This document shows positions 1 through 7,501 of a stretch of 64,000 nt of DNA, piece after piece (position 1 is the stretch's first letter; the number at the start of each line of letters is the position of its first letter). This DNA is from Sulfitobacter sp. CW3. GTDB taxonomy: Bacteria > Pseudomonadota > Alphaproteobacteria > Rhodobacterales > Rhodobacteraceae. The notes beneath the pieces were generated by a model. That model did not search any database and was not told where the DNA came from. It saw only the letters and a list, made by a program, of their open reading frames with translations. The position numbers and the translations under genes were made by a program. The stretch spans positions 1 through 64,000 of the forward strand of contig NZ_JAHXRL010000009.1 of the NCBI RefSeq assembly GCF_019392245.1. Direction: 5' to 3'.

Positions 1-1239
1 AACGCCCGCGACGATGGTGTGATCTAACGCCTCGGCCAGCCGGGCCAGCGCCGTTTCGCGGTCGACCGCGTGAACAATAAGCTTGGCAATCATCGGATCG
101 TAAAACGGGCTAACCTCGTCGCCGGTTTCGACACCGCTGTCGATGCGGATGCCCTTGGGCAGCGATAGGGTGGTGATCTTGCCGGTTGAAGGCGCAAAGT
201 TATTGGCGGGGTCTTCGGCATACAGCCGCGCCTCGACGGCGTGGCCAGTGCAGGTGATATCACCTTGGGTGATCCCAAGGCCCGCGCCCTGGGCAATGCG
301 CAGATGCATCGCCACCAGATCAAGGCCGGTGATCGCTTCGGTCACCGGGTGTTCGACCTGAATCCGCGGATTAACCTCGAGGAAAAAATAGTTGTCGCCC
401 GCGACCAGAAACTCAACCGTACCCAATCCACGATAGTTCAAGCTCTCTCCCAGTTTCACCGCATCCGTTGCAATCTGGTCAAGCAAGGTACGTGGCAGAC
501 CCCATGCCGGAGCTTCCTCGATCACCTTTTGATGACGGCGCTGCAGAGTGCAGTCGCGTTCAAACAGATGCACCACATGGCCCGCGCCGTCGCCCGCAAT
601 TTGCACCTCGACGTGTCGCGCGGCAGGCAGGAAGCGTTCCAGCAACATGCCCTCGGACCCGAATGTGGACTTCGCCTCACGCAGGGCCCCTTCGATGTCT
701 TGCACCAATGTGTTCTCAGTTTCGACCAGACGCTGACCGCGCCCGCCACCGCCACCAACAGCCTTGAGAAGCACCGGGAAGCCCATCTCGCGCACTGCGG
801 CGGCAATTTCGGCGGGGTCGGATTTGGCACCGCTCGCGCCAGAGACCACCGGAACGCCTGCCGCAATCGCCGCGTCTTTGGCGCTGGCCTTGTCACCGAA
901 ACGATCCAGCGTTTCGGCCGTTGGGCCGACAAAGATCATCCCGGCGGCTTCGACAGCATTGGCAAAATCCGGATTCTCGGCCAGAAAGCCATAGCCGGGA
1001 TGGATCGCATCGGCACCCACTTGGCGCGCGGCGTCAAGCACAGCGTCGATCCTGAGGTAGCTTTCGCTGGCCGGCCCCGCCCCGATCAGGATGGAGCGAC
1101 CAATTTCGCGCACATGCAGTGCGTTCGCGTCTGCCTCTGAGTGAACGCCCACGGGGGTGATACCCTGCGCGCGCGCGGTGCGGGCAATTCGGCAGGCAAT
1201 CTCGCCACGGTTGGCAATGAGCAATGTATTGATTTTCAT
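1..1239 (-). CDS. Acyl-CoA carboxylase biotin carboxylase subunit (partial, 3' end cut by window edge)
   Basis: The ATG lies at 1239 and the frame stays open to base 1, so the C-terminal part, where a biotin-carboxyl carrier domain would sit, is not visible. The N-terminus reads MKINTLLIANRGE, the classic start of the biotin carboxylase fold. Further in are HPGYGFLAEN, the ATP-grasp glycine loop GGGGGRGQR, the RDCTLQRRHQKVIEEAPA segment and the EVNPRIQVEHPVTE active-site stretch. The enzyme should carboxylate biotin with ATP and bicarbonate for the partner carboxyltransferase encoded directly upstream, with an 11-base gap. It is the last visible gene of a minus-strand operon of acyl-CoA dehydrogenases, hydratase and ligase. 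By family it belongs with methylcrotonyl-, geranyl- or propionyl-CoA carboxylase alpha subunits; the substrate cannot be told from this subunit. A second, separate carboxylase is encoded at 19.7-24.1 kb. Confidence 0.93.
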   Translation of the reverse strand, partial: MKINTLLIANRGEIACRIARTARAQGITPVGVHSEADANALHVREIGRSILIGAGPASESYLRIDAVLDAARQVGADAIHPGYGFLAENPDFANAVEAAGMIFVGPTAETLDRFGDKASAKDAAIAAGVPVVSGASGAKSDPAEIAAAVREMGFPVLLKAVGGGGGRGQRLVETENTLVQDIEGALREAKSTFGSEGMLLERFLPAARHVEVQIAGDGAGHVVHLFERDCTLQRRHQKVIEEAPAWGLPRTLLDQIATDAVKLGESLNYRGLGTVEFLVAGDNYFFLEVNPRIQVEHPVTEAITGLDLVAMHLRIAQGAGLGITQGDITCTGHAVEARLYAEDPANNFAPSTGKITTLSLPKGIRIDSGVETGDEVSPFYDPMIAKLIVHAVDRETALARLAEALDHTIVAGV

Positions 1240-1249
1240 GATACTCTCC

Positions 1250-2857
1250 TCAGAACCGGAACACGCCAAAATTGGTTTCAACTTTCGGTCGCCGCGAGGC
1301 GACATCCAGCAGCAACGCCAGCACATCACGGGTCTCGGAGGGTTCAATCACGTTGTCGGCCCACAGATTTGACGCAAAATTATAGGCACCCTGGAAATCT
1401 TCGTATTCCTTGCGAACCGGAGCCTTAAAGACTTCTTCTTCTTCAGGGGTCCATGTCATGTTGTCGCGTGCCAGAATTTGCGCGCGCACCTGTGCCAAAA
1501 CACTGGCGGCCTGTTCCGGCCCCATGATTGCCGAGCGCCCCGAGGGCCACATGAACATCGCGTCTGGTTGAAATGGACGGCCTAGCATCGCCAGATAGCC
1601 GGCACCATAAGACCCACCGGTAATCACCGTATATTTTGGCACCCGGGCCGACGACATGGCGGTGATCATCTTGGCCCCGGCCTTGGCGATGCCGGCCTGT
1701 TCGGCCTCGCGGCCGACCATGAACCCATTCACATCCACCAGAAACACCAGCGGAATGTCGCGTTGAACACAAAGGTTGATGAAATGCGTGGCCTTCAGTG
1801 CCGCCTCGACGAACAGCACGCCAGTGTTGGCAAGGATGCCAACCTCGTGGCCATGAATGCGCGCCCAGCCGGTCATCATGGTGTCGCCATACAGCGGTTT
1901 GAATTCGTGAAAATCGCTACCATCCACAAGGCGGGCAACAATCTCGCGGTTGTCGGTGGGCACTTTGGCATCGCGGCTGACGATGCCGTGAATATCCTCA
2001 ACCGGATAAGCGGGAGGGATGGCCGCGGCAGGGGTTTTTCGGGGGCTCGATATTTCCCCTAAATGCGATACTATCTGGCGAGTGATGGCCAGTGCGTGGG
2101 CGTCATCTTCGGCCAGATGGTCGGTAACTCCCGACACCGAGCTGTGCATTTTGCCCCCGCCCAGCGTTTCGGCGTCTACCTTTTCGCCGGTCGCAGCAAA
2201 AGTTAGCTCGGGTCCGCCAAGATACATGAAGCCTTGGCCGCGCACGATCACAATCTCGTCGCAAAGCGCCGGAATATAGGCTCCGCCCGCCGTACATGGC
2301 CCCATGACCACAGCAATCTGTGGCACGCCGTCCCCCGACATGCCAACCTGCTGGTGAAAGATCGAACCGAACTGGCCCTCGTCGGGAAAGATATTTGCGA
2401 TTTCGGGCAAGAACGCCCCTCCGCTGTCGACCAGTGTAATCACGGGCAGTCGGTTTTGCCACGCAATACGCTGTGCCCGCACATGTTTCTTGCAGGTCAT
2501 GCCAAAGTAGGTTCCACCTTTCACAGTCGCATCATTGGCGATAATCATGCACTGGCGACCCTCGATCACCCCGATTCCGGTGATGATGCTGGCCCCCGGT
2601 GGCACGTCTTCATATTTCCCAAGCCCTGCCAAATCGCCCAGTTCAAGAAACGGGCTGCCCGGATCAATTAGCCGCTCTACCCGTTCACGGGGCAGCATTT
2701 TGCCTTTGGCCACATGACGCTCGCGCGCCTTCTTTGGTCCACCGATGCGTTGCGCGCGGCGCAACTCATGCAACTCGTCCAGTTTCCCGCGATAATGCGC
2801 CTCGTTGGCGCGAAACTCTTCCGACCCTGTGTTGATCGTCGTTTTCAGCTGGGTCAT
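1250..2857 (-). CDS. Acyl-CoA carboxylase carboxyltransferase (beta) subunit
   Basis: The 535-residue protein is full length for the methylcrotonyl/geranyl-CoA carboxylase beta family. It carries the two crotonase-like halves of a carboxyltransferase. The N-terminal half has IIANDATVKGGTYFGMT and the glycine-rich oxyanion stretch GPCTAGGAYIPALCDE (near residue 190). The C-terminal half has FLVDVNGFMVGREAEQ and the second oxyanion loop ITGGSYGAGYLAM (near residue 415). It transfers carboxyl from carboxybiotin to an alpha,beta-unsaturated or branched acyl-CoA. Its start overlaps the stop of the upstream CoA ligase by 4 bases (ATGA type), and the biotin carboxylase follows 11 bases on, so the two subunits should be made together. 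The sequence is closer to MccB/LiuB/AtuC than to PccB in its N-terminal signature; the exact substrate is an inference that needs phylogeny. Confidence 0.93.
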   Translation of the reverse strand: MTQLKTTINTGSEEFRANEAHYRGKLDELHELRRAQRIGGPKKARERHVAKGKMLPRERVERLIDPGSPFLELGDLAGLGKYEDVPPGASIITGIGVIEGRQCMIIANDATVKGGTYFGMTCKKHVRAQRIAWQNRLPVITLVDSGGAFLPEIANIFPDEGQFGSIFHQQVGMSGDGVPQIAVVMGPCTAGGAYIPALCDEIVIVRGQGFMYLGGPELTFAATGEKVDAETLGGGKMHSSVSGVTDHLAEDDAHALAITRQIVSHLGEISSPRKTPAAAIPPAYPVEDIHGIVSRDAKVPTDNREIVARLVDGSDFHEFKPLYGDTMMTGWARIHGHEVGILANTGVLFVEAALKATHFINLCVQRDIPLVFLVDVNGFMVGREAEQAGIAKAGAKMITAMSSARVPKYTVITGGSYGAGYLAMLGRPFQPDAMFMWPSGRSAIMGPEQAASVLAQVRAQILARDNMTWTPEEEEVFKAPVRKEYEDFQGAYNFASNLWADNVIEPSETRDVLALLLDVASRRPKVETNFGVFRF

Positions 2858-4245
2858 GGCAACTCCGGAAATTCACTGAGAGTAAGTGCAACTTTGGCGG
2901 CACCCGGCTTTTCAAACGTGTTGGCTGCGACGATTGTGACATCCGCTTTGAAAACCAACGCTTCTCGTAGCCGGGTTTCGATGGTTGATTTCAGGTCGGG
3001 ATCGTCCTGGGGCGATCTGTCCGGACCGCGCTCCACGATCACTTTCAGGGCACCCTGAGTGGTGTGGCCGTCAAAATCGGCCACCACGCGCATAATCCCG
3101 TTGGTGTCGGGCATCATGTCATTGATGATGCTGTGAATTGCGGACGGAAACACATTCGCGCCGCGCACGATCAACATGTCGTCAGTGCGCCCAACACAGC
3201 GGATTTTTGGCCCAGTTCGACCGCACGAACAGGAAGTGCCCAGAACTTCGATGAAGTCCCCCGACCGAAAGCGCAATACAGGGCTGGCTTGACGGGTGAT
3301 GGCAGTATAGATCATTTCGCCTTTTGCGCCCTCGTCAAAGGGGATGATTTCGCCGGTATCCGAGTCCAGAAGTTCGGTAATGATGTGATCCATGCTGACC
3401 ATATGCATGCCGGATTGATCGTCGCATTCTGCCCAATAGGCCACGCCCAGATCGGTGCCGCCCAGCATTTCGCAACATTTGGCACCCCAGAGTTCCTCAA
3501 TACGGTTGCGAATGGCAGGAATGCCGCCGCCCGGCTCGCCGCCGACAATAATGCGTTCGACGCCCAGCTCCGAGGCTTTGACCCCAAGAATTTCCTCGGC
3601 CTTTTCGCCAAGATGCAACACAAAGTTCGGCGCCCCGACGATACAGCGCGGGCGGGTGTCGGCGCAGGCCCGCAACAGCCGGTCCGCCCCGCCATCAGCG
3701 CCGATCGGCACATCAACAGCACCCATGTATTGCAGCGCCTGCATCACCGGAATACCGCCGACAAAGCCTTTGGCCAGCGAAAACCCGTGCAACACCAGGT
3801 CACCGGGGCGGATGCCGTTGGCAAAGAAACACCGCGCCGACATTTCGTTCCAGACTTCGACATCTGTTTCAGTCAATGCCACATACGACGGGCTGCCGGT
3901 AGTGCCGGACGACGCCTGCATCTGGATGACGTCTTTTGGGTCTGCCGCCAGATGTCGGCCAAAAGGCTTTCGCGACGCAAGGCTTTCGCGGATGTCGGTC
4001 TTGAACGTATAGGGCAGCTTTTGCAGGTCTTCGATGGTGCGAATATCGTCAAATGCGACGCCCGCCTGAGCTAGAATATCGCGGTAAAAATCGGAGTTCT
4101 CTTTCAGATAAGCCATCTGCGCGACCAGGTTTTCCTCCTGGACGCGGCGCACCGCGTTCGGCGGAGCCATTTCGATGTCATGCCAGCATTCGGCATTTGC
4201 CTTTTCCAACGCATCCGCGCGGCGGTACTGCATTGCGAATTTCAT
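2854..4245 (-). CDS. PaaK-type acyl/aryl-CoA ligase (AMP-forming)
   Basis: An adenylate-forming ligase of the phenylacetate-CoA ligase family, 463 residues from the chosen start. The AMP-binding P-loop MQASSGTTGSPSYVALT is near residue 110. GGEPGGG and the ExxGGTDLG stretch (MLGGTDLGVAYWAEC) follow, then RFRSGD, a CSCGRTGPKIRC cysteine cluster and GRTDDMLIVRGANVFPS before the C-terminal lid. It should activate a carboxylic acid with ATP and CoA, feeding the acyl-CoA dehydrogenases and carboxylase of the same operon. An ATG 15 bases upstream at 4260 is in frame, but the GGAGG at 4254-4258 lies between the two and fits the start at 4245 (MKFAMQ). The stop overlaps the carboxyltransferase start. 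PaaK relatives accept phenylacetate, benzoate-like and other acids, so the substrate is open. Confidence 0.9.
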   Translation of the reverse strand: MKFAMQYRRADALEKANAECWHDIEMAPPNAVRRVQEENLVAQMAYLKENSDFYRDILAQAGVAFDDIRTIEDLQKLPYTFKTDIRESLASRKPFGRHLAADPKDVIQMQASSGTTGSPSYVALTETDVEVWNEMSARCFFANGIRPGDLVLHGFSLAKGFVGGIPVMQALQYMGAVDVPIGADGGADRLLRACADTRPRCIVGAPNFVLHLGEKAEEILGVKASELGVERIIVGGEPGGGIPAIRNRIEELWGAKCCEMLGGTDLGVAYWAECDDQSGMHMVSMDHIITELLDSDTGEIIPFDEGAKGEMIYTAITRQASPVLRFRSGDFIEVLGTSCSCGRTGPKIRCVGRTDDMLIVRGANVFPSAIHSIINDMMPDTNGIMRVVADFDGHTTQGALKVIVERGPDRSPQDDPDLKSTIETRLREALVFKADVTIVAANTFEKPGAAKVALTLSEFPELP

Positions 4246-4275
4246 ATCATCGCCCTCCATTCACATTTGCCCGGC

Positions 4276-5436
4276 TTAATAGGACCGGGGCAAACCCATG
4301 ACTTTGTTGCCAATATAGCTAAGGCACAATTCCCTGTTCACCGGGGCGGTGCGCAACAGGCGCATCATCGGATACATCTCGTAGATGCCGGTGTCTTCGG
4401 TGAAACCCGACCCGCCATGCGCCTGCAACGCGGCATCCACCGCCTCGATCCCGGCCTCGGCGGCGGCGTATTTCGCCATGTTCGATGATTCCCCCGCGGG
4501 CAGTTTGTGGTCAAATTCCCAAGCCGCACGCCGGGTCATCAAGCTGGCCATTTCGACATTGGTATAGGCCTTGGCCAGCGGATGCTGCACACCTTGGTGC
4601 GCGCCGATCGGCTGGTCGAACACGTTGCGTTCACTGGCATAAGTCACTGCCTTGTTGAGCGCAAAGCGACCGATACCACAGCACAAGGCACCCAGTACGA
4701 TCCGTTCGGGGTTGAGCGAATCAAACAGGATATTGAACCCCTCGTCGACGTGACCCACCACATCCTCGGGGCCAAGGTCCACATCGTCAAAGAACAGGGT
4801 CCACTGTTCCTCGGGCAACGGGATTGAAATGCGTACCCGTTGCATGTCGACGCCCTTTTTCTTCAGATCGACTGCAAATAGCGTAAAGCCATCGGTCTTG
4901 CGGGCCACCTGATCGAGCGGTGTGGTGCGCGCCACAACAAGGCAGTAGTCCGACACATCCGCGCCAGTGATGAAGGTCTTTTCGCCAGACAGAGAAAACC
5001 GGTTGCCGTTGCGCTTAGCCATCGTCTTGGTTTTCATTGAGTTCGATCCGGCACCGGGTTCGGTGATTGCAAAACAAAACTGGATGTCACCCTTGCAAGC
5101 GGCTGGAAGCAGCTCTTTTTTGTGGAATTCGGTTCCGTGTGTCGCCAGATGCGCCATCGACATCGTCGGCCCAACCACCATCATCAGCAGCGGGATGCCA
5201 TGGTTAGCTGTGCCCTCCATGAACAATGCCATTTCGGTCATGCCCAGCCCGGCACCACCATATTCCTCGGGCACCATGATGCCCAGAAAGCCGTCATCGG
5301 CGATCTGTTGAAACATCTCTTTGGGAAACTCATGGCGGCGCGCGTGTTCCAGCCAATAGGTATTGTCGTAACTTTGCGCCAACTGGCCACCATATTCATA
5401 AATCTGGCGCTGTTCGTCGTTCAGGTTGAAATCCAT
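4276..5436 (-). CDS. Acyl-CoA dehydrogenase family protein
   Basis: The 386-residue flavoprotein has the usual three-domain acyl-CoA dehydrogenase layout. The helical N-terminus begins MDFNLNDEQRQIYEYG, followed by PEEYGGAGLGMTEMALF, the FAD/substrate segment FAITEPGAGSNSMKTKT near residue 130 and GEKTFITGADVSDY. The C-terminal helical domain contains RNVFDQPIGAHQGVQHPLA and QAHGGSGFTEDTGIYEMYP. It should introduce an alpha,beta double bond into an acyl-CoA and pass electrons to ETF. It sits between the enoyl-CoA hydratase and the CoA ligase of the operon, with gaps of 16-30 bases. GGAGAT eight bases before the ATG supports the start. It differs clearly from the other two dehydrogenases of the cluster (6229-7410 and 24069-25217), so each may handle a different chain or branch. 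Confidence 0.92.
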   Translation of the reverse strand: MDFNLNDEQRQIYEYGGQLAQSYDNTYWLEHARRHEFPKEMFQQIADDGFLGIMVPEEYGGAGLGMTEMALFMEGTANHGIPLLMMVVGPTMSMAHLATHGTEFHKKELLPAACKGDIQFCFAITEPGAGSNSMKTKTMAKRNGNRFSLSGEKTFITGADVSDYCLVVARTTPLDQVARKTDGFTLFAVDLKKKGVDMQRVRISIPLPEEQWTLFFDDVDLGPEDVVGHVDEGFNILFDSLNPERIVLGALCCGIGRFALNKAVTYASERNVFDQPIGAHQGVQHPLAKAYTNVEMASLMTRRAAWEFDHKLPAGESSNMAKYAAAEAGIEAVDAALQAHGGSGFTEDTGIYEMYPMMRLLRTAPVNRELCLSYIGNKVMGLPRSY

Positions 5437-5452
5437 TGTTCAGATCTCCGGT

Positions 5453-6232
5453 CTATTGTTTGAAATCAGGCGTGCGGCGGCTTTCGAAGGCGTCCAAACC
5501 TTCGGCCACATCCGCACTAGGCAGGGCGCGCACTGCAGCGTCACGTTCCAGTCGCATCTGCTGATCAACCGTCATGTCTGCGCCTTCGCGCGCCAGCCGT
5601 TTCATTTCGGCTATGCCGGGCCGTGATCGGGTTGCGATGGTCTGGCAATATTCCTGCGCCGCTATGTGCAGATCACTGTCCGGCACGATGTAGTTGATCA
5701 GACCCGCGTCTTTCGCGTCACCCGCCCCCAGCCAGCGGGCCGAAAACATCAGGTCCAATGCGCGGCGTTGCCCCATCAACCGGGTCAGCCTCTGGCTGCC
5801 GCCCCAACCGGGGATCAGCCCGAACTGGGCGTGCTGGTCGCCGAACTGGGCGGTTTCAGCGGCAAAACAGACATCCGCCGCCAGCATCAATTCGATCCCA
5901 CCTGCAAGGCACAAACCTTGAACCGCGACGATGACGGGTAGGGGGCATTGCTCCAGCTTGCGCAGGTTGTCCATACCAAAGCCGATGAAATGGTCCAGCG
6001 CGACTGGATCGTATAACTTTTCCTTGACCTCGGTCAGATCGGCACCGGTGCAGAAATGCTTGCCCTGTGCGCGAATCAAAATGGCGCGTACCTCGCGGTT
6101 GGCCTCGAATTCGGCGCGGGCGGCAGCGATGCCCTCGTGCACCTCCAACGACAGGCAGTTGAACTTTTCCGGACGGCTCAACTCGATGATGCCGACATTT
6201 CCTTCGATTCTAGCAGTTACCGGAGTGCTCAT
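5453..6232 (-). CDS. Enoyl-CoA hydratase/isomerase family protein
   Basis: A 259-residue crotonase-fold protein. The N-terminal beta motif is GIIELSRPEKFNCLS, the CoA-binding/oxyanion loop is GKHFCTGADL (around residue 57), and the second loop is QGLCLAGGIELMLAAD with Glu114. By eye, the second catalytic Glu of classical hydratases (the PE of PEINLG) is replaced by His134 in GDQHAQFGLIPGWGG. It may therefore be a hydratase with altered chemistry, an isomerase or a thioesterase-like crotonase. It overlaps the upstream dehydrogenase by 4 bases and is followed by another dehydrogenase gene, which fits a beta-oxidation step in the same operon. The family is certain; the reaction is not. Confidence 0.9.
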   Translation of the reverse strand: MSTPVTARIEGNVGIIELSRPEKFNCLSLEVHEGIAAARAEFEANREVRAILIRAQGKHFCTGADLTEVKEKLYDPVALDHFIGFGMDNLRKLEQCPLPVIVAVQGLCLAGGIELMLAADVCFAAETAQFGDQHAQFGLIPGWGGSQRLTRLMGQRRALDLMFSARWLGAGDAKDAGLINYIVPDSDLHIAAQEYCQTIATRSRPGIAEMKRLAREGADMTVDQQMRLERDAAVRALPSADVAEGLDAFESRRTPDFKQ

Positions 6233-7410
6233 TTCGCCGCCCCTTTGGATTTGTTGTCGTATTGCAGCGCAACCCGGCCGACTTTTTCACGCGCGATCAC
6301 CAGTTTCTGGATCTGCGCGGTGCCGTCGCCGATCTGCAGGCCAAGCACATCGTTGTAGCGCTGGTGATGCGGCAGGTCGGTGGTGTAGCCATAATGCCCG
6401 TGCAGGATCAGGCATTGATGGATGATCTCGCAGCAAGTCTTGGGAAGATACCATTTGCACATCGCGGCTTCGGATGTGTGTGGCAGGTTCTGGTCCCGCA
6501 GATTCAGCGTATAATAGCAAAGCTGGCGCATCATCGTCAGCTGGGTTTCGGCTTCGGTCAGCGGAAAGCTGACGCCCTGATACTGTACCAGCGGCGCGCC
6601 AAAAGCCTCGCGGTCTTGCACGTAGGCCCAAGTTTCATCAACGGATGCCTGCGCCGCACCCAGACATTCCAGTCCAATCAGTGCACGGCTGAAATCAAAT
6701 CCGGCCATGATCGAGCCAAAGGCGCGGTCTTGTTCGGCCATCATGTTTTCGGCGGGCACATATACATCATCGAAAAACACCGATCCCCGCCCGACAGGTT
6801 TGGTTCCGATATCGTCGAAATGGGTACGGCTGATGCCCTTTTCGGTCAGGTCTACGAAGAAGGCACTGACGCCTCTAGATCCGCCCTCGGGGTTGCTAGT
6901 GCGGGCAAAAACTACGGCTGCATCGGCCTGATCGGCAAAGCTCATCGAGGTTTTTTCACCGCTCAGACGCCAGCCGTTGCCAAATTTTTCGGCCTTGAGC
7001 TGCAGGTTGGCGGCATCCGAACCTCCACGCGGTTCTGTCAGACCCAACCCGATGACCACATCACCCGAGATGACTTTTGGCACCCATTCCGCCGCGATTT
7101 CAGACGAGGCATGCTTAGCGACCATGCCGCCCATAAGAGACCCAAGAAGCTGAATGTAGCTGGCGTTGAAATCAGCATAGGCGATCTCTTCGACAATCAG
7201 TCCGGCGGTGACGGACTCCAGGCCCAACCCGCCATATTCCTCGGGCAGGTCAGGGGCAATCAGGCCAAGCGCGCCCATTTCACGGATCAGTTCCCGATCA
7301 AACGTATGGCCCGAGGCCCGTTTCTGATAGCCAGGGGCCAATTTATCACGCGCAAACCGTGCGGCGAGATCGCGAAAGGTTTTTTGATCTTCTGTTGGCT
7401 GAAACTGCAT
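6229..7410 (-). CDS. Acyl-CoA dehydrogenase family protein, first gene of the minus-strand operon
   Basis: From the ATG at 7410 the protein is 393 residues and begins MQFQPTEDQKTFRDLAAR. A GGAGG 10 bases upstream supports this start; a longer frame begins at 7503 but would read through the promoter and operator. Visible motifs are LPEEYGGLGLESVTAGLI, LTEPRGGSDAANLQLKA, SGEKTSMSFADQADAAVVF and, near the C-terminus, LHGHYGYTTDLPHHQRY. LTEPRGGSD is a variant of the usual TEPGAGSD. It heads an operon of dehydrogenase, hydratase, dehydrogenase, ligase and carboxylase. The 91-base gap to the divergent reductase gene at 7502 holds a TetR-type palindrome (7457-7470), so both directions are probably repressed by a TetR protein of this cluster. 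Confidence 0.92.
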   Translation of the reverse strand: MQFQPTEDQKTFRDLAARFARDKLAPGYQKRASGHTFDRELIREMGALGLIAPDLPEEYGGLGLESVTAGLIVEEIAYADFNASYIQLLGSLMGGMVAKHASSEIAAEWVPKVISGDVVIGLGLTEPRGGSDAANLQLKAEKFGNGWRLSGEKTSMSFADQADAAVVFARTSNPEGGSRGVSAFFVDLTEKGISRTHFDDIGTKPVGRGSVFFDDVYVPAENMMAEQDRAFGSIMAGFDFSRALIGLECLGAAQASVDETWAYVQDREAFGAPLVQYQGVSFPLTEAETQLTMMRQLCYYTLNLRDQNLPHTSEAAMCKWYLPKTCCEIIHQCLILHGHYGYTTDLPHHQRYNDVLGLQIGDGTAQIQKLVIAREKVGRVALQYDNKSKGAAK

Positions 7411-7456
7411 TCCTAAATTTCCTCCCAGAGTGTCGGATTCTATCTTTTCATAAAAC

Positions 7457-7470
7457 CTAACAAATGTTAG
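7457..7470. promoter_or_regulatory. TetR-type operator palindrome CTAACA-AA-TGTTAG
   Basis: Perfect six-base arms around a two-base centre, located between the divergent starts at 7410 and 7502. The same arms occur at 19020-19035 before a tetR gene and, with one mismatch, at 13259-13272 before the double tetR gene. This distribution is what a shared local repressor would need. Binding itself is inferred. Confidence 0.7.
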
Positions 7471-7501
7471 AAAGTGAGGCAAGCCGTAAAGGGAGATCTC
7501 C

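Noticed and set aside
241..1140. A 299-codon plus-strand frame opposite the biotin carboxylase
   Set aside because: Mirror frame of a clearly real gene in high-GC DNA; no protein motifs.
3064..4074. A 336-codon plus-strand frame opposite the PaaK-type ligase
   Set aside because: Antisense shadow with His/Gln-rich composition typical of such frames.
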